Assembly (NCBI GenBank): GCA_903813345.2 | Contig: CAIIXF020000011.1 | Coordinates: forward strand, 4,862,571 to 4,926,570 | Source: Owenia fusiformis | Lineage: Eukaryota > Annelida > Polychaeta > Sabellida > Oweniidae | Direction of reading: 5' to 3' | Length of the DNA stretch: 64,000 nucleotides | Shown: one piece after another, positions 21,701 through 31,732 of the stretch | Layout: each line of letters begins with the position of its first letter | Numbering within the stretch: the first letter of the stretch is position 1 | The notes under the pieces: generated by a model | What the model was told of the DNA's origin: nothing | Seen by the model: only the letters and a program-made list of their open reading frames with translations | Database searches by the model: none | Made by a program: the position numbers and the translations under genes

Positions 21701-24700
21701 TTGCACAGTGATTTTTGAGAGCGAAATGTATGCTAAATTGGCCTTGATCTGAGAATATAACGGAATTAAAGCTCTTTTAAACGAAAATGTAAATGTGTGG
21801 AAAACCTTTCACTGTGCATCATGTCAACGAAATGTTCTTCATGCAGTTGAATTATCTTCTGGACAGGTGATCACACAGAAGGAGAGACCTGCGTATCATA
21901 TCCTTACTAAATATAAACAAAAATGACAAATGAAAAGGGGAAAAAGTGTAAAGCAACCTAGTGGGAAAAGCAAACTGTAAAGTGTAAAACTGGCAAACAA
22001 AAATCAAACCTGAATATCCCAAGACAATAATCTAATATGGGAATAAACAGCATCCACACCGTTCAATGACCAATTCCTCATCAACGACCACAACTCCGAG
22101 GGACATTCCATTCATACTGAAGTCATTAAAATACATGTTGAAGAAAAATTGAAAATAATGATATCCAATACTCATAAGATCAAAAATAGTTGAAGATACT
22201 ATAGTACTCATAAAAGCTGCAGATAACATTTCTTCATCGGGAAAGCAAGCTGTCTCTTAGTCAGATATCAACTATCGAGCTGGTTCAGAGCACCAGCATG
22301 TCAAACTATGTAAATGGACTCTGTATCCACAATGTTGCGAGTTCGAGACACATGTGCTCTTTGCGTTTAATAATCAACAAAAATCACTTAAACCTGCACT
22401 AAAACTGTGTGTCAGATCGATATAAGTATAGGGTTTGGAAACTAATTGTACCAACAAAAAGAACTTAAAAAAACTGCTACAATATCAACATAAGCTTTCA
22501 ATAGTAGTGACGATGCAGAAACATGCAAAATGTCACCACACCTTGTTAAAGATACAGTACACATTAATTACTGAACAGTGTCAAGATAAACGTTCGAAGC
22601 TATTACAATATGTCACCCAATCACTAGTGGTGGTGACATAAAAATAGTGTATAGAAAAATCTACTGAACCAAAATAAACGAAGAACTGATTGTTTACTCT
22701 AAGTTTCAACTAAATATATTTCTAATAAGCAATGTTTTATCGAAAAGAAAAATTAATTTCATGTTATATAAAATCAAATAAATTAATTATATTTTTTCTT
22801 TGTGTTAGTTACACCAGTAATAATAAACCTGTTTATAAAGTGGTGTTAACTAGACTATATAATTTAACAGTCATAAAAGTAATACTAAAGTGGTCTTAAC
22901 AAGACTATAGAATTTAACAGTCATTAAACCTAAAAAAAATATACCAGGAAGGGACCATTGTGAATGTAAATGTATAAAGCACGGATGCCATAGGAAACGG
23001 AACAAAAGTTATAACAAAACCTAGCATGGAGAAAGTGTAACTGGTAAATTGTAATAAAAATAGTATAGATCATGATCTAACAAGACATAGTATGCCTTAC
23101 AACTCATCCTCCCTTACATTATTAAAGACTACTTAAGTATATTATAGTGATAGTTCAGAAGACAATATAATCGTACATTTAATTCCTCACTTAAGTTACA
23201 TAAACGGTATTTCGAAAAAACAGTTCAGATCTGCACTTTTAACCCAAACCTTTATGTAACTTAAGATAGGAATTAAATCGACAATTCTGTCGTCTTCTGA
23301 GCTATTTTTCGCAAACATGTACATTTTCTAAGACATATGATACTGATTCACGTTTGTGAGAAAAAACGTCGAGAGGATTCTGCCTACAACGTATGAAATA
23401 AGGAATAAGGACAAATCGTACATGTAATCGAGCGGATCACCAGTGTATATACAGGGTGAGATAATTCATATTATGGCATCAACTTTGACAAGTTGGTTCA
23501 TCCAGTTGTCAGGTAAGAGATTTTCAGGTAATTCATTTTCTTCCTGATCTTCAACGTTTGGTGTAATGGTGTCATCAACTGGTTCAAATTCATTGTCGCT
23601 CTCAACAACATCATCGTGCTGATGGGTTGGACAGTTCTCACACACACCTTTGCGGCACTTACATGAATTTCCACAAATGAGATCCTGTTTCTTACAACTA
23701 CATCTCATTGAGTCACACGCTCCTTTACAACTACAAGCAACAAGCTCCATTATTTCTTGTGGGGCAGGACCGTTTTCCATCCACTTAATTTGTAGTTTAT
23801 TCCCTTTGAATGTCCAACCATGTAATGTGGGGGATTGATAATCAATCATTGATTTGCCTGCGTTTCGCCAAATATAGTCCTGATAGTTTGCTCTATTTAT
23901 ATGGAGAATGAGAGCATCCTTTGTTGGTGGTAAATGCTTTGACTGGAATTTTTATTTATCTACAAACTTCCAAGATGGCCGCCAGAATGCAAGATGGCTA
24001 TCGGAAAGTTAATCAGCTCTATAACTTCTTACCATGTAACATGTGTGAACATTTGAAGTAAAACTTACGTGGTTTTCATGGAATCGTGATGACAAGATTT
24101 ATCTAAAAACTTCCAAGATGGCCGACGAAATGTAACATGGCCACCGAAAATAAACTGTTATTAATGCATGCTGTTTATTATGTAAATGCCCCTCCATACA
24201 TTTCAAATATTTTCAATTTGTACCGAAACAAGAGGCCAACTCGAGCCCTAAGAAAAACGCCCCATTTTATTGTACCCGCGAAACAATCTGAAAAAACTAG
24301 ACGCGGTACTGTAGTTTCTTCTATATCTGAATGGGAGAGGGACACATTACCTGATCAACTCAAAACCATTCCAATAAAGCGCACTTTTAAATACCATCTT
24401 AAAAAACATTTATTTCCGAAGAAGACCCTAATTGACACAGTCCACTTGAATTTAGACAGGCAAGCTGAAATAGTGCTTAATAAAACCAGATGTGATTTCA
24501 TTTTTCGTTACCATAAGTTCCAGCATCAATTCAATAATGTCAATCCTCAATGCCTGTGCGGTTTTCGATCTCAGACACCCCAACACCTATTCTTTTCTTG
24601 CCCCCTTTTACTTGATCTCAGGGAACAACTAGCACTCGACCTTGCAGGGATACCCAATTTCAACATTAACCATTATAACAAACTAAATGCAAAAGAGAAA

Positions 24701-27700
24701 CTAGATACATTGTTATATGGTGGCTCAACATATAAAATTGAAACTAACAAGCTTATTGTCACAACAACTGCCAACTTTATTTCTTTAATTGTAAAATGTC
24801 ACATGTAACTTACATGTATTGTCATGCTGAGTGTTCAGCAGCCTAAAATTACCTGATTTTTATGTGCCTACTTAACTCTATTTTAGAAATTGTATAAATG
24901 TGTATGTGTGAAAATCGACATGGGCCACTAATGCCAATGGCCTTGGCCCATTGTCGGACATTGTGAAATGATAGTATTGATAAATAAACATAACCTATAA
25001 AAAAAGTTAGTCAGCTCTAGAACTTCATACCATGTAACATGTGTGAAAATTCGAAGTAAAACTGTGAAGTGGTTTTTCTGGAATCGTGATTACAAGATTT
25101 ATCTATAAACCTTCCAAAATGGCCGACAGAATGCAAGATGGCCACTGAAAAGTTAATCAGCTCTAGAACTTCATACCATGTAACATGTGTGAAAATTTGA
25201 AGTTAATCTGTTATGTTGTTTTCCTGGAATCACGATGACAAGATTTATCCCAAAATTTCCAAGATGGCCACCAGAATGCAAGATGGCTGCCGAAAAGTTA
25301 TTCACCTCTATATTTTCTTACCATGTAACATGTGTGGAAATTTGAAGTAAATCCGTTTGGATTTCCTGAAATCGTGATGACAAGAGTTATCTTAAAACTT
25401 CCAAGATGGCTGCCAGAATGCAAGATGGCCACCGAAAAAATAATGAGGTCTAGGACTTTTTACCATGTAACATGTGTGAACATTTAAAGTACATCTGTTA
25501 TGTGTTTTTTGTGGAATCGCGATGACAATATTTATCGGAAAAAAATTCCAAGATGGCCGCCAGAATGCAAGATGGCCGCCGCAAAGTTAATCAGCTCTAG
25601 AACTTCTTACCATGTAACATGTGTGAAAACTTGAAGTAAATCCGTCTGATGGTTTACCTGGAATCGTGATGACAAGAAAGTGAGACTTCAGAATGCCACC
25701 TTGTCTAACCCCGTTTTGGTGCCTTTTGCCCCTGTTTACATCAATAGAAGAGGTGTTTTCTTTAAGAGGGGAGTCTGTTCTTTCAAACGGTACAGTCATT
25801 TTATGTGGGAAAGTACCGGACAACAAAACTTTTTTTCAGAGGGTCCAGATCAGGGACTATTTGGATCACTGACAACTGTGAAGGTTTGCCTACAGCGCTA
25901 TGAATATGATGGCCAAACCTGAAGTATGTTGTTCAAAGTGTTTTAAAAGTGTGACTCTCAGTCTGATGGTCATGAAATATGGTAGGGTAGTAGGAAATTG
26001 AATGATTTACAATTGTGTGAAATATCAGGGAGTAATTTTTTAAAATGAGAAAGACATGGGGGAAATGCAGGGTTTCCGTTTTTGACCACCCTGTATATAA
26101 TATTTGCAGAAAAATAGCGGAAAGAAATTGTCTCAACTATAGTCTAATAAAAAATGGCCAAAACAATAGACTCCAGGTGAGTCTATATATAAATGATCTA
26201 AAATATATGGCAAAATAATTGTAATTAATGATTTCCGTGATTGCATAGGATATGATTTTCTTTCAGAAAATGCATGCGCATTAAATCCCTGCTATGGGGG
26301 AGAATACATAAATATAAATGTTTGTGTTTGTCAGCTTTGTTAACGAAGGCCTGCATGACATTAACTATTTTTTTATTTTTCAGAAAATACGTGTGCATCA
26401 AATCCTTGTAATGAGGGAGAATGCATAAATCTGTTTGGTGGGAAATAAAAATGTTCAACGAAGGCCTACATGACATTAACTATTTTAATTTTCAGAAAAT
26501 ACATGTGCATCAAATCCTTGTACTGGAGGAGAATGCATAGATCTATTCAGTGGAAAATATAAATATAAAATAATATAAATGCCTGTCAGCATTTTCAACG
26601 AAGGCCTGCATGCATTAACTAGTTTTTCTTTTTCAGAAAATGCGTGTGCATCAAATCCTTGTTATGGGGGAGAGTGCATAAATCTCTTCGGAGGGAACTA
26701 TAAATGTTTCTGTAAAAGCGGAATCACAGGTGCTCGATGCTCGGAAGGTAAGAAAGGATCAATGGCGGATCTGGGAACCAACAGGGGGGGGGCAAATTTC
26801 AGGTCAGAGACAAAAAGTGGGCCCCTAAAACCCAAAAGCGTATGGATGACAAATGTAAATGACATATTCAAAACCCCCGTTTTTAAAATGTTGAATTAAT
26901 TACTATTGTGCTAACTGTATTACTTTGTTCTATGCTCTCCTTAACAAGGGGGAAATAAAGAGACATAAACATAAACATATGTGAGTTATTTTTTTCTTGG
27001 TTCAATATTAAGGCAAATTTAGCTGTGTGTCATATTTGAGTGAGAGTGGGAGTAACATGTTTCAATGATTTTTTTTCTTCCTAAATAAGTATAGTGGGCC
27101 TTTAATACTCTATTTATTCAATAGGTACCCATTGTTTCACATGTCAGAGTATGAATAGAATAAATACTACATGTGCGATATTCGACAATGCTCCACACCT
27201 CAGAAACCTCAATTTTCACTCCGCAGTTCTGAAGCAGAAGAAATCAAGGTAATTAAAAAATTAGTCAATTTATTCATTTTACAGGTTGGTCAAGAATGGT
27301 AACCCTGGCGCTATTTTCCCCATTTCTTTGTCATTTAAGTAAATCACTCCCTAATATTTGGCTCATGTGTACATCATTCAATTTTCTACCAGCCATTGTT
27401 ATTTCAGGACCATCTGCTCCATAGTCACAATTTTACAGCACTTTCTTAATGCATGATCTTCATCTCAGCCTATCTGGATACAAAATATTCTCTAAAGTAT
27501 AAATTTACATTGAATAAGTTAGTAAACCTAAAAATAATCCATTTTGGCCATTGGGTATTTTTCCTTTTGAAATTGGTTTTGATAAAATTAATAAATGACC
27601 CCTTATGGATGAAAGGGTTAATATCTATTTCTGCATTCACCGAAAATTCAAATGGAGGTCTGATTCCTAAAGCTGATACTGTCGGCTTTCAAAGGGTGTA

Positions 27701-29457
27701 TTAAGCTTATTTTTGGAAACTCGTCACCTGTAAAGCAGTATGTCATTTGTATTTCGTTCTTCAAACGTGCGTTTATGCATCTCACTGTCAAGACATCTTG
27801 ATTCACAAAGTTCCAGTTGCTCCAACTTCACATTGGAAGTCGAAGATGCTGTCAAGATAAATGAATGTATTGTCTAAAATTCGTACCTTAATCTACTGTT
27901 AGCAGATTGAGTTGGTGTTCATCAGCGGGTACGCATGTCCTAGCTAATTATTAACCAATCAAAATCACATAAACTTTTTGACCGTTTATTAATTTGTCAT
28001 GTATTAATATTTGTTGCAGAGCGGATTGTACAGGAAATTGGGGAATACAATACAGCGAAGGAATCTTATGGACAGCATCTGGATGTCGTGGGACATTCTG
28101 CATCAACTTTAATGAAAGTATAATCATTTATTATTATATCGTAAAATAAATGTAGAAATAATCAGCATCATTATCACAGGGTGTGTACCAAATTAAGCGT
28201 GGTAGTTGAACGTTTAAGATTACCTGCGTTGTACCTACCCTGCGCGTTCAACTATCACGATTAATTTGATTATACCAAGATCAACAATTATCGTATGATC
28301 TGTAAAATGAAGCCTTCTCTGATTGGTCAGTTCTTGTGCTGTACCAATCTGTATTGCTACTGAGATTGTTCACATTGATCATATCCATCGCATTACAGAA
28401 AATATTGGTACGGAGGGGAAATTCTCAGTAGCAATACAGAGGATAACACGATAAAAACGTTATAGAATGATTTGAAGTGCAATACAGGGTATATTCTGCT
28501 CTCGATATTCAGTATTGACACTCGACTTCGTCTCGTTCCAATACGGAATTTCTCGAGCAGAATATATCTTGTATTGCACTTGAAATCATTCAATAACTTA
28601 TAATACAATCCTCCTGATAGAAGAGGTCATTCCTGTTTTATATATCAATATATAATTCTTAAATCTGTTAAATTTAACTCAATTCCCTATAGTTTGTTAG
28701 TTATAGTATTATAGTAATCATACAATGTATGTCGTTATACCTAAGATACCGTATAATATAAATCAAATATAAAATAAATATAAAATAAATACATGTTTAA
28801 CTTTTGTATTTAGCTGTTGTACGAGACTGTAATGATCAACTAGATGGTAATGTACTCATTACAACAATGGACGATACAGTCTTCCAAACGCAATGTCTCA
28901 ACGGTTGGCTTGTTTTCGCCAAGAGGTTTGATGGGTCGGTTGACTTCTACAGAAACTGGGAAGATTACAAAAGCGGATTTGGAGACGTTGACGGGGAATA
29001 TTTCTTGGGATTTAATCATATATTGTCCGTTTTAAAGCATGGAAGTTATCAACTCCGTATTGAGCTTACTACTTGGCCGGATCAAGGAAGTGTTACAAAA
29101 TATGCAGAGTACAGTACGCTCGATCTGGCAGGAGAGAGTGAGCAATTCAGAATCACTGTGTCGGGATATTCTGGAACAGCAGGCGATAGCATGTGGTACA
29201 ACAACAACATGAAGTTTAGTACGAGGGACCAAGACCATGATACAAGGAGTAGTGGTAACTGTGCCACCCAGAGGTTGGGAGCATGGTGGCATAAAAGCTG
29301 CACATATGCTCACCTATATGGACCTTACATGTCTTCATCACGATGTGATGTGAGACTTAAATGCATGTATTGGCATCGGTGGCCACAAAGGATAGGTAGT
29401 CCAGATAATTATGCCTACTCATTTAGAGAAATGAGGATGATGATAAGAAGAGTTTGA
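18738..29457 (+). CDS. Secreted EGF/fibrinogen-related-domain protein, seven exons (389 aa)
   Basis: Exons: 18738-18795, 19634-19723, 20176-20220, 26637-26747, 27125-27248, 28020-28117, 28814-29457. All joins have AG/GT and matching phases (1,1,1,1,2,1), and the sum is exactly 390 codons. Exon 1 is a signal peptide (MLIYVVAVVILATSQHCLA). Exon 2 is a half-EGF ending CICPPHKQGKYC. Exon 4 is an EGF-like domain (CASNPCYGGECINLF...CFCKSG...C). Exon 5 has CFTCQSMNRINTTC. Exon 6 has SEGILWTASGCRGTFC. Exon 7 is a full fibrinogen C-terminal domain with NGWLVFAKRFDGSVDFYRNW, the calcium-site-like STRDQDHD, AWWHKSC and a terminal MMIRR. An extra CDVRLKC insert lies in the usual ligand region. Fibrinogen-related proteins of invertebrates are lectin-like recognition molecules, so a secreted immune or adhesion role is likely. 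A TTTTTTCAG acceptor just before the ATG suggests a 5' UTR intron, or a longer N-terminus, since the frame is open upstream. Confidence 0.85.
19768..20010 (-). repeat. Dispersed repeat, copy 2 (in lectin-gene intron)
   Basis: Reverse-complement copy of 4615-4862, lying in the intron between exons 2 and 3 of the fibrinogen-domain gene. Confidence 0.6.
20873..21340 (+). repeat. ~150-bp tandem units with GGCGGCCATCTTG motifs (left array)
   Basis: About three units, each with TTTCACACATGTTACATGGTA, TTCTAGAGCTGATTAA, GGCGGCCATCTTGCATTCTG and GGCCATCTTGG. These are continued in reverse orientation by the right array (23,960-25,690). Confidence 0.75.
21350..21610 (+). repeat. Two ~140-bp tandem copies related to 20,783-20,845
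   Basis: Words such as TATTGATATAAACAGGGGCA and GTCACACAAGGTGGTATTA recur at 21,490 and resemble 20,783-20,845. In one frame all three read roughly IDxNxGKR..NGVxQGGIL. Confidence 0.55.
22250..22375 (+). other. Possible tRNA-like sequence
   Basis: The segment from CGAGCTGGTTCAGAGCACC to GCGAGTTCGAGACAC has A-box-like and B-box-like words. The structure was not verified and could be chance. Confidence 0.25.
23466..23950 (-). pseudogene. Transposon-associated CXC-type Cys-rich domain, truncated
   Basis: The minus-strand frame opens after an in-frame TAA near 23,953, with no start, and reads LPPTKDALILHINRANYQDY, then WRNAG, PTLHGWTF, WMENGPAPQEIMELVACSCK, then a cluster CDSMRCSCKKQDLICGNSCK-CRKGVC-ENC, ending with an acidic tail and a stop at 23,466. 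The Trp/AP-rich lead followed by repeated CxC resembles the tesmin/TSO1 CXC-like tails seen at the C-terminus of proteins associated with animal DNA transposons. The 5' end is cut by the right repeat array. It is probably element cargo and the remains of its protein. Confidence 0.55.
23960..25690 (-). repeat. ~150-bp tandem units with CAAGATGGCCGCC motifs (right array)
   Basis: About six to seven units in opposite orientation to the left array, interrupted by a LINE at 24,149-25,003. Each unit carries paired CAAGATGGC words and CCATGTAACATGTGTGAA. Confidence 0.75.
24149..25003 (+). pseudogene. 5'-truncated LINE, C-terminal ORF2 fragment and 3' tail
   Basis: Inserted in the right repeat array between CCGAAAA and a poly-A ending at about 25,003. 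The frame (open to 24,808) has the LINE post-RT region LPDQLKTIPIKRTFKYHLKK, then RQAEIVLNKTRCDFIFRYHK, then the zinc motif CLCGFRSQTPQHLFFSC. The RT and endonuclease are missing. The 3' UTR ends AATAAACATAACCTATAAAAAAA. CR1/L2- or Jockey-like affinity is likely. Confidence 0.75.
26267..26330 (+). pseudogene. Decayed EGF exon copy 1
   Basis: Follows a TTTCTTTCAG acceptor and matches the start of the intact EGF exon (26,637), but a Cys codon has become TAC and the copy breaks off after about 60 bp. No donor. Confidence 0.75.
26384..26455 (+). pseudogene. Decayed EGF exon copy 2
   Basis: Follows TTTTTCAG. It keeps CASNPCNEGECINLFGGK and then hits TAA, with the 3' half and donor lost. The tail CAACGAAGGCCTNCATGACATTAACT is shared with the other copies. 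Confidence 0.75.
26496..26600 (+). pseudogene. Decayed EGF exon copy 3
   Basis: Follows TTTTCAG. It encodes CASNPCTGGECIDLFSGKYK and then degenerates into TATAAAATAATATAA, without the last cysteines or a donor. The fourth and last copy (26,637-26,747) is intact and used in the gene model. Confidence 0.75.
26760..26985 (+). repeat. hAT-like repeat fragment and LINE 3' tail
   Basis: GGCGGATCTGGGAACCAACAG resembles, in opposite orientation, the right end of the MITE at 49,011-49,211. Sequence ending AATAAAGAGACATAAACATA at 26,956-26,985 looks like a LINE 3' end with an ATAAAC tail. Both lie in the intron after the EGF exon. Confidence 0.45.
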
Positions 29458-30349
29458 GCTTTTATTCCATGAAAAGAACGTTTATCTACGAAATGATTAC
29501 AAAATTAAAATCATAGTCAATCTAAAGCAAGTTGAAAAATACCTTTTTGAGCTTGATACAAGGAGGATTGGCTTCCTGAGTGAAACATCGATATTCTGTC
29601 CCATATATGGGCATGTTGTGATACAAAATTCAAATAGCCCCCTTTTCACTTCAACATTTGAATCGTGAATTTTGGAAAAGTTACAAAATTCACAAGAGAG
29701 GATCATTTGAATTTAAAGTCGGTTTAAATTTCAGAAAATAGCGACATTTCGACGTTTTCATTGTTGCAAAATATCGAGGTTCGATCCTGGGAGCCAATCC
29801 GCCTTGAGCTTGATAATATCTCAAAATCTAGGCAAAATTTGTCTAGAGTAAATGGTTTTAAAAGAGCTTACACTAGCAAAATATCAATATCTACTGTAAT
29901 TATATGCAAAAATTCAGGCAAAATTATTGAAGTGTAGTGAAATATCAATATATACCTTAAGGTTTGTCAGCTATTAGTATTGTCCAAAGATGAATATATA
30001 AAATAAATACATGCTTATCTTCTGTAATTAGCTGGACAGAATATATAAATGTCGTATGTCCATAACTGGTACTGGAATTTTGGAATAAAAAACTGAATCG
30101 ATATATTTTCTGTAAATCAGTTTGGTTATGCAATTGCCTCGACTGTCTCATTTCTAGCTACTTCTATTCAGTATTACTGTAACAGCAATAAAAAAAACAT
30201 TACTAAAAGCCCCTGCGACCGTCTCCTAAAGCTAAGTTCACGACAATGGCGCTTTGATGGCGCTTTAAAGCAGCGTGCAAAGCGGCTTTGCACGCCACAT
30301 TAATTAAAGCGCCATCAAAGCGCGCGCCGTTGGTGTGAACTAACACTAA
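29458..30349. other. No gene recognised between lectin gene and foldback region
   Basis: AT-rich. A CTGGGAGCCAATCC word near 29,786 is shared with 51,825. A short GC-rich palindrome (CAAAGCGGCTTTGC with GCGCCATCAAAGCG words) lies at 30,240-30,325. Confidence 0.5.
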
Positions 30350-30620
30350 GCACCTCCTTACATCTGTGTAAGATGTGTGTAGTCAAGTAGAGGGGGGGTG
30401 GTCCCAGTGTCTTGTAGCTTGACTAATAACATCATTTGTCATTTAAAACGGATAGAAGGCCCACGCGCGCCTATTTGTGTCAAGCTACGTAATATTTGTA
30501 AATCTCGACATATAGTTTTGTGTCAAGCTATATATATCGCCAAACGGAAGAGACAAAAAAAACTTAAAGAGGCTCTATGCATAGTTTTTTTTGTTTTCAG
30601 AGGGACCAGACCAGGGACTA
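30350..30620 (+). repeat. Dispersed repeat (uninterrupted copy of LTR-element target)
   Basis: TACATCTGTGTAAGATGTGT through CAAGCTATATATATCGCC matches 37,390-37,578 plus 44,548-44,600, where the LTR retrotransposon is inserted. It provides the empty site. It ends with a TTTTCAGAGGGACCAGACC word also seen at about 25,845. Confidence 0.7.
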
Positions 30621-30695
30621 AATTAAACGAAATGTTTGTTTATTATACATGTGCATGTCAATCGTCTATTGATTTTGTTATCTGACTATATACAC

Positions 30696-31545
30696 TCACA
30701 GGCTGGTATCGAAATATTTGTCCGCTGTGACGGAGCATGCTATTTTTCATAAAAACACTAAGAATACTTCGCGATTTATTTTTTAACTCATATGTTTCGT
30801 TATACCATACCAAATTACTTACTACATGCAATGGATGTATCATTTGCGGGTAACTTTCACTTCTGTTTGAAATCCAATTACGCTGGGAAGAAAAGCTATT
30901 GAAAATGGCGCCGGAATATCATACTTCAAAATGTACCATTTCTTGTTTAACTTTCTAATGGCACGATATAGTGACACGATATAGTGACACGATAATATTT
31001 ACACATGGTTTCAGCATAACTATGAAGGTATAAATGAGATGTTGATGTATTTGGTCTTTTTAATTATTTTATAAAAAATAATGTTTATTTTTTTTGTCCG
31101 CTGTGACGGAGCAGTTGCAAATGTGAACTGTGAAAATGCTCTGTCACAGCGAACAAAAAATATTAATATTATTTTTTATAAAAAAATTAAAAAGATCCAA
31201 TGCATTAATATCTCATTAATACATTCAGAGTTATGCTGAAAACATATGTTAATAGTATCGTGTCACTATATCATGCCATTAAAAAGTTAAAAAAGAAATG
31301 GTACATTTTAGAGTTTGATACTCTGGCGCCGTTTTCAATAGATTTTACTCCTAGCGTTATTGGACTTCAAACAGAAGTGAAGGTTACACGCAAATGATAT
31401 ATCCATTGCATGGATGGAGTAAGTAATTATCTTTGATATAACGAAACATATGAGTTAAAAAATAAATCGTGGAGCATTCTTAGTGTTTTTATGAAAAATA
31501 GCATGCTCCGTCACAGCGGACAAATCTTTCGATACCAGCCTGTGA
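30696..31545. mobile_element. 850-bp foldback element with GTCCGCTGTGACGGAGC motifs
   Basis: The left arm from TCACAGGCTGGTATCGAAA is mirrored by TTTCGATACCAGCCTGTGA ending at 31,545. The arms are ~410 bp with modest divergence. The motif GTCCGCTGTGACGGAGCA occurs just inside each end and again on both sides of the centre (~31,100 and ~31,140). CAC flanks both sides, a possible 3-bp target duplication. No coding sequence. Confidence 0.75.
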
Positions 31546-31732
31546 CACTGTAAGTTCTCATATTCCGTATTATTGATTCAGTAAGCATATGAATAGGACC
31601 TATTCACCTGCAGGGAATTGAAAGCGATATTTCTGTACCGTGTTACAATTGTGACGTACGGTTAAAAGTGAGCACTTGGATATTGAGTCGCGTCAATCGT
31701 TGTCTTGCCTGGAAACAATTCGAACGTATGTT

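Larger units (their letters stand above)
20690..25850. mobile_element. ~5.1-kb inverted-repeat element in lectin-gene intron 3
   Basis: The ends share GTTTTGTTGTCCGGTACTTT at 20,703 and its complement ending about 25,835. The arms (about 20,703-21,100 and 25,440-25,835) match closely, including short open frames. Inside each arm are ~150-bp tandem units. The intervening DNA carries a Cys-rich coding remnant (23,466-23,950) and a LINE insertion (24,149-25,003). Exact outer limits are uncertain by tens of bases and no target duplication could be fixed. Confidence 0.65.

Noticed and set aside
22925-23030. Short Cys-rich reading (DHCECKCIKHGC) on the plus strand
   Set aside because: Too short, with no convincing splice partners.
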